Shown here: piece after piece, positions 33,501-46,499 of the stretch | Numbering within the stretch: the first letter of the stretch is position 1 | How the letters are laid out: every line of letters starts with the position of its first letter | NCBI GenBank assembly: GCA_963920635.1 | Contig: OY987298.1 | Location: 81,911,454-81,975,453 of the forward strand | DNA: 64,000 nucleotides | DNA from: Pseudeuparius sepicola | Lineage: Eukaryota > Arthropoda > Insecta > Coleoptera > Anthribidae | Reading direction: 5' to 3' | The notes under the pieces: generated by a model | What the model was told of the DNA's origin: nothing | The model's database searches: none | Seen by the model: the letters and a program-made list of their open reading frames with translations, nothing else | Translations under genes and position numbers: made by a program

Positions 33501-35129
33501 TACTGAAGTAGGTACTGATACACTTCCATCTTTCCAAAGAAAAACAAACACGAAACTCAGACTTTTCATATATTACAACGCCTCGATAGAGTCTTTGTGG
33601 CCACGACCGAGAATCTACTGAAGCAAGTGCGACGCATAGGACGTGAAAAGTGCCGAGTTGGTTTTATTAAACAATGAAACTTATACCTACGTATATATAT
33701 AAAATAAATGAGAAATATGCCAGAGATTTGAAACCTAATTGTGTTGCAAGTTTGAGGTCCAAAAAATATTGGTTTTAATTTTTTAAGGTGAGAAACACAT
33801 CTAACAGCCAATTTGGAAATATACAAGGCAAAAAAAAGTAGTGATGTGGCTGCCCCATTTTATGTTTTATACAGGTTGGATTATTTTAGAATAGTTGTTC
33901 AATAGACCGAGACAACATCATAAACGCTTCCCGTTAGAACAGAATCTGATGAAAAGAAAAATTCCATCTGGGTCAAGCTACTAGATAACCAAAATAAAAA
34001 ATACTGAACGTTATAAAATTTAAAAAATCATATTTTCAACGGATTTTTATCCTCTGAAAATGGCGTAAAATTCAGTTTCACTGGGTCAAGCTAGGTGGTA
34101 ACTATATAACCAAAATAAAAAAAATACTGAACGTTATAAAATTAAAAAAATCATATTTTCATGGGATTTTTGTCCTCTGAAAATGACGCAAATTCAGTTT
34201 CAATAAGTTTATTTAATTTAATTTAATAATTAGGTTTAATAACGACAATTTTCTCGATTATCTAGAATCAAAAATATTGCAAGTGACAATTCACTATTTT
34301 CTCGACATTATGTAAAGCCTTATTATTGCGTCGTAAATTAAAAGATCCAAAAATATTGGCATCAATTGTTTAGTAAATGTGGTTAAAATATGTCTACTTT
34401 ATCAACAGTTATTTGTAACAGCTTATTATCTTGGAAGCGTAAACTCTTTGAATTTTTTAGACAAAAAGTTGTAGTTTAATAATGGTCAGTTGGATTCCTT
34501 TTTGAATCATGTTTGCGTATTACCTACAAGGATTTACAACCTCCAAACATAGAAATCGCTCATTTTAACCCGATTTAATAAAAATTTCACCAAAAACAAT
34601 ACTTTCAGTCATATAATACACTTCTGATTAATAAAAAAGGCACTATAGTAATAATGAGATTTTCAATGGAATTTTTATAGACTGTTTGCCCATTTTGAGA
34701 GTCTGTTTGCTAGCTTTTGGGGGTATTCCTTGATATTTTAGACGGATAAAAATGAATAACATTGGGTTTCCTAACTAAAATACAAAACGCACTGTTGACT
34801 TTACTTCCGTGGATAGTAAGCCTATAATACGTATCGAAAACAGAGAAATATTCAGGTCAAGAAAAAAGTAGCCTAATTTACAAGTTTGGGATACAAAAAC
34901 TACCTTTTGTCTTTTAATTTTGATGAGAAAATACGTCTAATTCGTAAGTCAAATAAATGGGACATCATGAAAGATATACTAATAATTGAACAAATGCTAT
35001 CTCAGTTCTATAGGCACAAAGGTACTATGGGTAGTAATAGTTTTGGGATCAAAAGACAAGCTTTTAAATTTGTTAAGAAAATACGTCTAATGAAATTGAA
35101 AGTAGTAACTAGATTTTGGTTAACATTTC

Positions 35130-36365
35130 GTTAACGCGTTGATGAATGTTTGATGCAAGTGAAAAGTAGATCGAATTTTCCAAAAAACGGTGACTGACCA
35201 AACAAGTTATTATAAAAAGTTGCTCAGGAGACCGATGTAACCTAGAAAACGCCTTTCCTTCGAATAGAAAGTGACATAAATAGTTACAAAATGGGACTTA
35301 GACGGATATTCGATGCAAGTGAAAAGTAGGCAGAATTTTTGAAAATCGGGACGGACCAAAAATTATTAAGTTGATCGGGAGGTTGAGATAACCTATGAAA
35401 CGCCTTTCATTCGAATAGAATCTGACAAAAAAAATCCAAGAAAATTTTAGACGACTGTTTGCAAGTGAAAAGTATACAGATTTTTTTCGAAAACCGGCGA
35501 CTGACAAAAAAAATATACTTATTAGAAAATTTTGCTCGGGAGACCGAGGTAACCTAGAAAACGCCTCTCGTCCGAATATAATCTGAAATAAAATTCCATG
35601 ATGGGGACTTAGGCGAATGTTTGATGCAAGTGAATAGTATAGACCGAATTCCCGAAAAAAAACGCCATTCGTTTGAATATAATAAAAAAATCGAATAAGG
35701 AACGGGACTTATTAGACGAATATTTGATGCAAGTGGAAAAGTATAGATAGATTTTTTCGAGTGACTGATAAAAATAGTTAGTCGGAAGGCCCCCAGATAA
35801 CATTGATATTTTGTTTGAACAAAATCTGAAAAAAAAACTAGACGTGACTTAGACGAATGTTTGCAAGTGAAAAAAAAACAAAAAAATTATTAGAAAAGTT
35901 GACCGGAAGGTTTAACCTAGGAAACGCCTTTCATTCGAATAGAATATGACAAAAAAAATCCGAGACGTGACTTAGACGAATGTTTGCAAGTGGAAAAAAA
36001 AAACAAAAAAATTATTAGAAAAGTTGATCGGAAGGTTTAACCTAGGAAACGCCTTTCAATCGAATAGAATATGACAAAAAAATCCGAGACGTGACTTAGA
36101 CGAATATTTGCAAGTGAAAAAGAAACAAAAAATTATTAGAAAAGTTGATTGGGAGGCCGAGGTAACCTAGGAAACACCTTTCATTCGAATAGAATGTAAC
36201 AAAAAAAAAATTCCAAGACGTGACTTAGACGAATGTTTGCAAGTGAAAAGCATACAGATTTTTTTTTTCGAAAAACGGCGGCTGACTAAAAATTATTAGA
36301 AAAGTTGTTCGGGGCCGTGGTACCTAGGAAACGCCTTTCATTCAAACAAAATGCGACAAAAAAAA
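35130..36365. repeat. Tandem array of about 100-115-bp units in left arm
   Basis: Roughly eleven diverged units marked by gacgaatgtttgcaagtgaaa and cctaggaaacgcctttcattc followed by gaatagaat and an A run. Mirrored at about 37802-39037. Internal length variation of A runs gives the array its irregular period. Confidence 0.85.
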
Positions 36366-37040
36366 AATTTAGACATAGATGAATAAGAATGCAAGGACGA
36401 TTGGAGTGATCTATAACCCTAAACAGAAGGGAGAAAATGCCCCTCAATAAGTCGAAATTTGTGTGTTTTCCATATGATTCAATGAGATTTTTACAAATTA
36501 TTGGAAACTTAATGACGTGAGAAAAATAAAACGTCCATTGTCTGCTTACATTTTAGGAAATTTATCACAATTTATTCTAATTAATAATACCCTTTGTTTA
36601 TGGAATCCCTAGTTAGCCAATGTGTCATGAGTAAGTATATGACAGGTCAAATACGTATATAATGTAAAGTAAAAATATAGTTAACAAGGCGTTAACGAGC
36701 ATTGACAACATGTTAACGAACGAGGTGCTAACAACGCGATAACTTAACTTTGACAACTCGTTAACGAAGCGTTGACGAGTGTGGACCCTCCAAATCTTAG
36801 GAGATACATTCGCAACCTTACACCGGATCACGCGTCACAAAGATGCTACCTTAAATTAATGCGTTGACAACTCGTTAATCCCAGGAGATACAATCGCAAC
36901 TTACACCAGATCAAACTCAACTGTGGAATCCTGTGACGTCACAGAGATGCTACCTTACATTTCTTTTAGGTAGATAACCTAACCTAACATTATTGTCGCG
37001 GTGTCCAAGAGGTTAGCGACTGGTGAACCGATTGCAATTG

Positions 37041-37126
37041 GATTTGGGAGAGGTGTATCAGAGGCGGATTAAGTCAGTTTTGGATTTGGGAGAGGTGTAT
37101 CAGAGGCGGATTAAGTCAGTTTTGCT
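37041..37126. repeat. Palindrome centre: 42-bp tandem duplication
   Basis: Two identical 42-bp copies beginning gatttgggagaggtgtatca (37041-37082 and 37083-37124) plus ct. This is the only part of the inner element present in one orientation. A direct repeat at the turn-around point suggests template switching or repair at a hairpin tip. Confidence 0.95.
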
Positions 37127-40100
37127 CAATGGCAATCGGTTCACCAGTCGCTAACCTCTTGGACACCGCGACAATAATGTTAGGTTAGGTTATCTACCTA
37201 AAAGAAATGTAAGGTAGCATCTCTGTGACGTCACAGGATTCCACAGTTGAGTTTGATCTGGTGTAAGTTGCGATTGTATCTCCTGGGATTAACGAGTTGT
37301 CAACGCATTAATTTAAGGTAGCATCTTTGTGACGCGTGATCCGGTGTAAGGTTGCGAATGTATCTCCTAAGATTTGGAGGGTCCACACTCGTCAACGCTT
37401 CGTTAACGAGTTGTCAAAGTTAAGTTATCGCGTTGTTAGCACCTCGTTCGTTAACATGTTGTCAATGCTCGTTAACGCCTTGTTAACTATATTTTTTTAC
37501 TTTACATTATATACGTATTTGACCTGTCATATACTTACTCATGACACATTGGCTAACTAGGGATTCCATAAACAAAGGGTATTATTAATTAGAATAAATT
37601 GTGATAAATTTCCTAAAATGTAAGCAGACAATGGACGTTTTATTTTTCTCACGTCATTAAGTTTCCAATAATTTGTAAAAATCTCATTGAATCATATGGA
37701 AAACACACAAATTTCGACTTATTGAGGGGCATTTTCTCCCTTCTGTTTAGGGTTATAGATCACTCCAATCGTCCTTGCATTCTTATTCATCTATGTCTAA
37801 ATTTTTTTTTTGTCGCATTTTGTTTGAATGAAAGGCGTTTCCTAGGTACCACGGCCCCGAACAACTTTTCTAATAATTTTTAGTCAGCCGCCGTTTTTCG
37901 AAAAAAAAAATCTGTATGCTTTTCACTTGCAAACATTCGTCTAAGTCACGTCTTGGAATTTTTTTTTTGTTACATTCTATTCGAATGAAAGGTGTTTCCT
38001 AGGTTACCTCGGCCTCCCAATCAACTTTTCTAATAATTTTTTGTTTCTTTTTCACTTGCAAATATTCGTCTAAGTCACGTCTCGGATTTTTTTGTCATAT
38101 TCTATTCGATTGAAAGGCGTTTCCTAGGTTAAACCTTCCGATCAACTTTTCTAATAATTTTTTTGTTTTTTTTTTCCACTTGCAAACATTCGTCTAAGTC
38201 ACGTCTCGGATTTTTTTTGTCATATTCTATTCGAATGAAAGGCGTTTCCTAGGTTAAACCTTCCGGTCAACTTTTCTAATAATTTTTTTGTTTTTTTTTC
38301 ACTTGCAAACATTCGTCTAAGTCACGTCTAGTTTTTTTTTCAGATTTTGTTCAAACAAAATATCAATGTTATCTGGGGGCCTTCCGACTAACTATTTTTA
38401 TCAGTCACTCGAAAAAATCTATCTATACTTTTCCACTTGCATCAAATATTCGTCTAATAAGTCCCGTTCCTTATTCGATTTTTTTATTATATTCAAACGA
38501 ATGGCGTTTTTTTTCGGGAATTCGGTCTATACTATTCACTTGCATCAAACATTCGCCTAAGTCCCCATCATGGAATTTTATTTCAGATTATATTCGGACG
38601 AGAGGCGTTTTCTAGGTTACCTCGGTCTCCCGAGCAAAATTTTCTAATAAGTATATTTTTTTTGTCAGTCGCCGGTTTTCGAAAAAAATCTGTATACTTT
38701 TCACTTGCAAACAGTCGTCTAAAATTTTCTTGGATTTTTTTTGTCAGATTCTATTCGAATGAAAGGCGTTTCATAGGTTATCTCAACCTCCCGATCAACT
38801 TAATAATTTTTGGTCCGTCCCGATTTTCAAAAATTCTGCCTACTTTTCACTTGCATCGAATATCCGTCTAAGTCCCATTTTGTAACTATTTATGTCACTT
38901 TCTATTCGAAGGAAAGGCGTTTTCTAGGTTACATCGGTCTCCTGAGCAACTTTTTATAATAACTTGTTTGGTCAGTCACCGTTTTTTGGAAAATTCGATC
39001 TACTTTTCACTTGCATCAAACATTCATCAACGCGTTAACGAAATGTTAACCAAAATCTAGTTACTACTTTCAATTTCATTAGACGTATTTTCTTAACAAA
39101 TTTAAAAGCTTGTCTTTTGATCCCAAAACTATTACTACCCATAGTACCTTTGTGCCTATAGAACTGAGATAGCATTTGTTCAATTATTAGTATATCTTTC
39201 ATGATGTCCCATTTATTTGACTTACGAATTAGACGTATTTTCTCATCAAAATTAAAAGACAAAAGGTAGTTTTTGTATCCCAAACTTGTAAATTAGGCTA
39301 CTTTTTTCTTGACCTGAATATTTCTCTGTTTTCGATACGTATTATAGGCTTACTATCCACGGAAGTAAAGTCAACAGTGCGTTTTGTATTTTAGTTAGGA
39401 AACCCAATGTTATTCATTTTTATCCGTCTAAAATATCAAGGAATACCCCCAAAAGCTAGCAAACAGACTCTCAAAATGGGCAAACAGTCTATAAAAATTC
39501 CATTGAAAATCTCATTATTACTATAGTGCCTTTTTTATTAATCAGAAGTGTATTATATGACTGAAAGTATTGTTTTTGGTGAAATTTTTATTAAATCGGG
39601 TTAAAATGAGCGATTTCTATGTTTGGAGGTTGTAAATCCTTGTAGGTAATACGCAAACATGATTCAAAAAGGAATCCAACTGACCATTATTAAACTACAA
39701 CTTTTTGTCTAAAAAATTCAAAGAGTTTACGCTTCCAAGATAATAAGCTGTTACAAATAACTGTTGATAAAGTAGACATATTTTAACCACATTTACTAAA
39801 CAATTGATGCCAATATTTTTGGATCTTTTAATTTACGACGCAATAATAAGGCTTTACATAATGTCGAGAAAATAGTGAATTGTCACTTGCAATATTTTTG
39901 ATTCTAGATAATCGAGAAAATTGTCGTTATTAAACCTAATTATTAAATTAAATTAAATAAACTTATTGAAACTGAATTTGCGTCATTTTCAGAGGACAAA
40001 AATCCCATGAAAATATGATTTTTTTAATTTTATAACGTTCAGTATTTTTTTTATTTTGGTTATATAGTTACCACCTAGCTTGACCCAGTGAAACTGAATT

Positions 40101-43100
40101 TTACGCCATTTTCAGAGGATAAAAATCCGTTGAAAATATGATTTTTTAAATTTTATAACGTTCAGTATTTTTTATTTTGGTTATCTAGTAGCTTGACCCA
40201 GATGGAATTTTTCTTTTCATCAGATTCTGTTCTAACGGGAAGCGTTTATGATGTTGTCTCGGTCTATTGAACAACTATTCTAAAATAATCCAACCTGTAT
40301 AAAACATAAAATGGGGCAGCCACATCACTACTTTTTTTTGCCTTGTATATTTCCAAACTGGCTGTTAGATGTGTTTCTCACCTTAAAAAATTAAAACCAA
40401 TATTTTTTGGACCTCAAACTTGCAACACAATTAGGTTTCAAATCTCTGGCATATTTCTCATTTATTTTATATATATACGTAGGTATAAGTTTCATTGTTT
40501 AATAAAACCAACTCGGCACTTTTCACGTCCTATGCGTCGCACTTGCTTCAGTAGATTCTCGGTCGTGGCCACAAAGACTCTATCGAGGCGTTGTAATATA
40601 TGAAAAGTCTGAGTTTCGTGTTTGTTTTTCTTTGGAAAGATGGAAGTGTATCAGTACCTACTTCAGTATAATAGATACGCGTAGTTCAGTGAAATTTTGG
40701 ATTACGGCAGTATCTATCTATGGAATTTGAACGGTTACTGGTTGTTTTTCCCGTGAAAATGACTGTGCCGTTGGAAAAATGATGTTTGGTTATATCTCAT
40801 CGCTCGGGGATGTTTATTCTACTGTCTGGGGCATTAGATGTAACCTGATTTCTTTTTATACATCACCAAGAATCTTTTGGTGAGTTGTATTTTGTTTTCT
40901 TATCTCTAGGGTATTTTTTTATGTATTTGCGTCGCATTTTTAAACCTATATCGTAAAACCGGTGGTGGCACCCTGTGTTTAAAAACTATACTTCGAAAAA
41001 ACATCTTGTCTGATCCAATTTTGTTATCATTTTCGTAAATGGGGTAAACAAATTAAACGTTAGCAATTATATTTGTATCAAAAATCCTTGCAAAACTGAC
41101 AACGGGTTCTGCAACCAGTACCTATGATAATTGCATTACTTTTTCCTAGCTAAAAATATTTCCTTACATCTTCACCCCAATAAATTCAGTTTCGGCTATA
41201 ATATCAAAATAATATATTTATATATATTTTTTTACTTATTTCCGACTCGCTATTTAGTTTATAAGGTACAAAGTTTTCAATTATTATTTTCACTGAATAT
41301 TGGGACCAGGTTTTGTTTTTAAATGATAACTGGTAAACTAAATCGCCAGAAATAAATATATTTTTTGATCAACATGTTTGAGCTCATATATCTATTCTTA
41401 ATATTTTGCGTGCCGCATGTTTGTATGACATTATGTTAACGTTTAGCCATGAATTTTAAGCAAGTCTGGTGCTTTTATTAAAATGGCTTACAACCCTCTA
41501 AGTAGTACGTGCAGTTTAGTGAAAGTTAGATTAATGTCTCTCATATCGAGTCCAGTCCAATTTTCTTGCTAGATCTATCATCAATGAAAACGTATAATTC
41601 AAAATGAAAATGTTTGGAGATTGAGCCGATATGATATTTTCTAGTCCAGAGGATACCGCCACCTCGAGCGATCACGCGGGCTATACGAAAATTTAGTCTA
41701 TACTTTCACATACATCAAACTTTATTTATTCATCTAAGCCCCGTCATGGATTTTTTTACACCTTATTAAGCAGAACGCATTTTTCATAGGACACGTTAAC
41801 GGTGACATCGACGGCTATATTATGACATCAGCGTATTTTCTAATAATAGTTGATTTTTGGCACCCCGGTTTTTAGAACCTCTAGCAACAATTTTCAGTTT
41901 AGCTTTCTACATTATCAAAAAAAAAACATGATTTATACTATATTTAGAAGGGGGTTGTTGTATGTTCGATATTTTATTCATTAAAAATGTTTTCCAGGGT
42001 AAAATTGGTTGAACTTCTTAGGGACGTATGTTGAATTTTTCACGCCTGGTTTTAATGCGGCAAATTATCATTCGCATTTTAAACGAATTTGATAGCGTAA
42101 ATAGCTTTGGACTTACAATTGCAGTATTTCTTTTTATTCCTAGAAATCAACAAAATTTCGGGGTTAAACAGTTGACCGACAAGTTTTTTTTACTTTGAAC
42201 GTACATGTTGATTATGCCTGGTTTGAAATTTTCATCCGTACTGTACCGGGGGATTTTAGATTCTATGCTATGGAAGTATGATTTACAGGGTTTTTTTAGA
42301 TTCTACATCAACTGGGTCACACGTGTCCCTAAGGACAAAGGTCAAACCTCGAGCAGTAGCCACTTTGCACGTTTTGTTTTTGTCGAGCGATCACGTGGGG
42401 TGGGCATTTTTTTAAACATTTTATGAGTGTAGTTTCAATCGTGATCGAGCGATTACAAGAGCTAAAAATCCAAATTTGTGGGATGGGCAATGAATAAAAT
42501 AACAACTTAGATACGCGATTAAATATTTTAATATACAAGATCCCACGAACATTTTATCAGTTTTGTATACTTTTTCATCGGTGACGGGTACCCATAACTT
42601 TTTTATTTGCTGAATACTGATACAATTATTTTGCGTAGACTCCTGTCGATAGTATCAAATGTTTATTACCTTTACCTAAAGAAATTAATATCCATGTCCA
42701 TAATCTAATTGTTTTGCTATATTCCGTAAATTGGCCTTGCATTCATCCGGCGGTATTTATATTTTTAAATATGTGTGCGTCTCAAGTTTGATAATAACAT
42801 TTTTAGTATACATCAGAGCTGCGCTTCATATTGTATTTGCTACTGCGGCATCCCAAGTCTGCCGCTTTAGTAGGTACCGAATTCACAGTAATAAAACTGT
42901 AAAGAACGAGCGAGTTTTGTTTGTGTACGAAGTGTTGAGATATATTACCCATGTAACATAATATCCCATTCAAATTCGAACTATATGGGGCTTAAATATT
43001 TTATAATATTGTAATATATACTTATATGGTTACGTTATCTGTGCTTATATATAAAAGTGTGTGAAAAAAATCTTATTGGACATTCTATTTTTATCTAAGT

Positions 43101-43591
43101 AGAGAGAATTGTTTTTAGGTCGTCAACCTGTCCTGACAAGTTCCGGCTAGCGGATGTGAGTCATCCACCTTGCGCCCGGCTGCGATGCATTCGCAGAAAT
43201 ACTACTGTTGGGTGTTTTGGCGTTGGAATGATGGTTATTGTCCGGGTATTTTAGTATTAATAGTAATTTTTTTAATTTAATCGGAGCCTGCGGTACACAT
43301 CATTAAAGGGACCTGCTGAGTCTACAGAGACCGGCGAGGCCTGCGGGAGCCAGCGGAGCCCTGCTACAACAGCGCGTCGAGATTATTACCACACTGCCAA
43401 GCATTTCCTAGAATTTTACTTAAATGCCGAGTGTTTGGCTTTGGAATGTGGGCTAAGGTTCGAATCCTGTATGGAACATATACCAGATGAAACCATAGGC
43501 ACCTAAACACAAATACTTTTAAAACCTGATTTGTTGAACCTATCGAAAATTAGTAATCAACAATTGTTTGTATATTTTTAGGTCACTCTCA

Positions 43592-43819
43592 TTAATACCT
43601 TGTGGTTTGTTCTTCAAAAGCAGTTGAGACAGACCTGGTGTAAGGGTAATTTTGATCTCCAATACATAATACGTTATCTTCAACAGTTACTGGTATTTGT
43701 CCCATGACTAATCCGTCATTGGTGTGTTGGATACCATAACTCCTAGGTTCAATCTCAAGTGACAAAAACATGTCTTTAACTGAGAGTGATTGTATTATCA
43801 AAGACGATCTTTCGATCAC
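43592..43819 (-). CDS. Short ORF, possible Polinton gene remnant (right-arm copy)
   Basis: Identical in translation to the ORF at 30350-30577, on the opposite strand; same weak motif and same doubt. Confidence 0.3.
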   Translation of the reverse strand: MIERSSLIIQSLSVKDMFLSLEIEPRSYGIQHTNDGLVMGQIPVTVEDNVLCIGDQNYPYTRSVSTAFEEQTTRY

Positions 43820-44745
43820 AGAGCATCGATCACGGATAATTTCCTTTTATGCTCTCCCCGAGGCAAATTTTTTCACAGGGATATCCAAGACCATTTATGG
43901 TATTCCGTGGTTTTCGATAGTATTCCATGGTCTTTGATGGTATTTCATGGTATTCGATGGTATTCCATGGTACTCGATGGTATTCAATGGTATGTCGCTT
44001 TTTCAAGTCGTCTAGTCGTTTTTCAGAATCGTCTAGTCGTTTTCCAGAATCGTTTAGTCGTTTTCAGAGTCGTTTAGTCGTTTTTTCCGAATCGTCTAGT
44101 CGTTTTTCGAATCGTCTAGTCGTTTTTACGAGTCGTCTAGTCGTTTTTTAGAGTCGTTTAGACGTTTTTAGAGTCGTTTTTATAGTCGCTTAGACGCTAT
44201 AAGCTTTTTCTTGGTAGGATAATGGACAGTCAAAAATGAACATTGTTTTAATTTTCATTATTGAAGAACATGTTGCATGCCCTCATTTTATTCCATATAT
44301 AGACCGTTTAAGGGTTTTAAACCCTTTTTCCACACGCTACACTTATACCTTTGGGTTTTCGAAGTCGGAATAGTATAAAAATCATACGGTGAACATGGCA
44401 TAAGTGAGAATTAGTACCTTTTTTTTTCTGGGTGAAATTTTAAACAGGAAACGCGTTGTACAAAATCCGATTTTGCAGCTAGTCTTTCAACTTGATAATC
44501 GTGTGACGGGATATTTTTAAAAACTGGTGAACTTTGCACCTATTATATTTTAGTCAAGTAATTTAAAACAAGGCCTGGCTTTCTCGGAATTAAAGAAATT
44601 TACTTACCTAGATGGTTATAAACTCAACTAAAAATGGTTAATTTATGCCCCAAATTTAATATCCACTTTCCTTTGAGAAGCAGTCTCTAAATATAGGAAG
44701 ATAGATTTTTGATACATCCTTAGGTAATGTAGTCAAGAAAATGTA

Positions 44746-45160
44746 TGTTACGGGCGACGTGAAGACGAAGACTTTTTTAAAAAACTTTTATTTGAGTAAC
44801 GCGAGTTACAGAGTTTCGGCTTAGACTACAGACAAGACTAGAATTTTTTCACTCTTACTTTACTAGGTCCTATTTATACAGATCTGTTATGCTGAGGTGT
44901 TGTGGTTCTCATGGGAAAAGAATATAAAGACAAAGGGAAGATCAAATTCTGCAATTCTTGCAGTAAGCAAGTTTTAACAATACTCAAAAGGAATATGATA
45001 TGTTCTAGTAATCATTCTAGAACAATATACAATGGAAAATGATATCTTTGTAGTAAGCATCTTGAACAATAGAGAATGAGAACATAATATCCAACAGTAA
45101 ACAGAATCAAGGGTAAAAACAAGGTTATGATCAAGGTGATGCTTGAGGTCGGATATAACA
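44746..45160 (-). mobile_element. Solo LTR of the errantivirus
   Basis: 415 bp, inverted copy of the LTRs at 20747 and 29009, with no difference found. Flanked by TGTA at 44742-44745 and 45161-45164, i.e. the same TACA target duplication at the exactly mirrored position. A solo LTR is the product of recombination between the two LTRs of a full insertion. Confidence 0.95.
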
Positions 45161-45723
45161 TGTATACACTCATATGTATCTCATATCTATTCTTTATTAC
45201 ACTTTTCCTACAAATTTTTTATCGCCAGTACCGATGAGATCAGCGTGCTCGTTTCATAGGCGCTTATTCCGACAAAGAGAAAGTACTTTTTTCCGAGGAA
45301 TTACATCACGTACATATTGCAAGCTGGTATTTTTCTATAGGTGTTATAGGTTTTTATTAGTTGCGAGTCTCGACATGTCTCGGCGTCGCGGACGCAAAAA
45401 TACGCAGGCAGAGGTGGTAGCAAAAATCCATGCATGGCCGCGGCTAAAGGTCGACAGGGGGACGTCATGGCTTAATTATGATTTAGGGTTTTTATTAGTT
45501 GCGAGTCGTGACATGTCGCGGCTGGAGCGAAGGTCAACGGTCTGAGGGATAATGACGGGCACCCCGGGGTTGAGAGCGAAGGTCAACGGTCGGCGAGCTC
45601 GGGCACCTTCGGTCGCGTCGGAGAAAGTCGGGCCGGAGAAATTTGGCCACGTTTTGACCACGTTTTAGCCCCCATAAGAAATACATGGGGAAAGTGGGCT
45701 CGTACCGACATAGCCTATCTACT

Positions 45724-45729
45724 TGTCGA
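45724..45729. repeat. Target site duplication (TGTCGA), right of inner element
   Basis: Pairs with 20178-20183. Confidence 0.85.
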
Positions 45730-46416
45730 CTTTAAACAATCTAAAATATAAATTTATAAGTACCAATGAAACCAAAAAGAAATACAAATCTTAATTTACA
45801 ACAACAACAAAAAATGCACAACCTTCGAGAATTTTAAAAAGAAATTCTAGACTTTAGATAAACACGCAAAATTTGACATAAAAAATCACGCGGCGACGTA
45901 GAATTAAGTACAATAAAAAACGCGACATGGTGAGAAAAAAGACAATCCAAAGACAAAAAGGCCTTAATCGCTTTCGTGTCTTTCAAATCTTTGAATAATT
46001 TGCTTACAATCTGCTAATTGGTGGGTCAAACATCGTTGAAACAAAAATCGTCTAAGTCGTCAAAGTCGCTTGATCGTCGTCACGCATTTTCAATCTATGT
46101 CAAAAGGACCGTAATAATAATTAGTGATCTCACAGACTTTTTCTCGGATTTAGAAATTTTTTCTAGTAGAAATTTATACATGAACTTAATAAAAATAAGG
46201 TGAATTAAAAGAACTACGTAAAATACATGAATTACTTCACCACTTTCTTGCAAGAAAAACGCTGAATGGCTCAGCACCCCGGCAAGCTACACCGAGTTTA
46301 TAAATTCTCTTTGTATTCATTTTTGTGCCAGTCAAATACTGCTCTCGTGATGTAAAACATATTTTTGTACTAATAAAAATTTTTAAAAAACGGTACTTTG
46401 CGTTCTGAACGATTTT
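45730..46416. other. Outer Maverick interior, no supported gene
   Basis: AT-rich. Short ORFs (46018-46203 on plus, 46095-46277 on minus) have no recognisable features. Confidence 0.4.
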
Positions 46417-46499
46417 TCATGTGTAACGTAATAATAAGACATATTTCAAGAAATCTAACAAAGTGAACCTCATGTATAGGAGAGAGAGAGAGAGAGACA

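Larger units (their letters stand above)
20184..37040. repeat. Left arm of giant palindrome (contains errantivirus)
   Basis: Inverted copy of 37127-45723. Differences I found by reading: substitutions at 20260/45647 and 20309/45598, two near 32660-32695, one near the centre (37036/37131), and a 2-bp length change in an A/T run (36671-36675 against 37492-37498). All else compared matched, so arm identity is at least about 99.9 percent where read. The outermost 560 bp and the inner 7.6 kb hold short ORFs mirrored on the other arm; most derive from repeats. Confidence 0.95.
29424..37040. other. Inner part of left arm: repeats, no intact gene
   Basis: Long AT-rich sequence with two repeat arrays (29972-30275 and about 35130-36365) and only short ORFs. 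None shows a convincing family except a weak candidate at 30350-30577. All of it is mirrored in 37127-44741. Confidence 0.6.
20184..45723. mobile_element. Inner palindromic Maverick-like element
   Basis: The ends AGTAGATAGGCTATGTCGG and its exact complement are flanked by a 6-bp duplication TGTCGA. Unlike a normal Polinton, the entire element is an inverted repeat: left arm 20184-37040 (8,595 bp without the 8,262-bp net retroelement insertion) and right arm 37127-45723 (8,597 bp), around an 86-bp spacer. Pairing coordinates sum to 74167 near the centre, 74169 further out, and 65907 outside the retroelement; the 2-bp step is one homopolymer length change and the 8262 step equals one errantivirus minus one LTR. 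No intact Polinton gene is present, so the element is non-autonomous. Maverick class is inferred from termini and duplication length. Confidence 0.85.
37127..45723. repeat. Right arm of giant palindrome (contains solo LTR)
   Basis: Inverted copy of the left arm without the retroelement interior. It carries the mirrored arrays (about 37802-39037 and 43894-44197), the mirrored short ORFs and the solo LTR at 44746-45160. No gene beyond those named for the left arm. Confidence 0.95.

Noticed and set aside
20184..45723. The palindrome as a sequencing or assembly fold-back artefact
   Set aside because: The arms differ by several substitutions, a 2-bp run length and a provirus versus solo LTR, the centre has a tandem duplication, and the ends carry a 6-bp target duplication. 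Only raw reads can close the question, but the sequence argues against an artefact.
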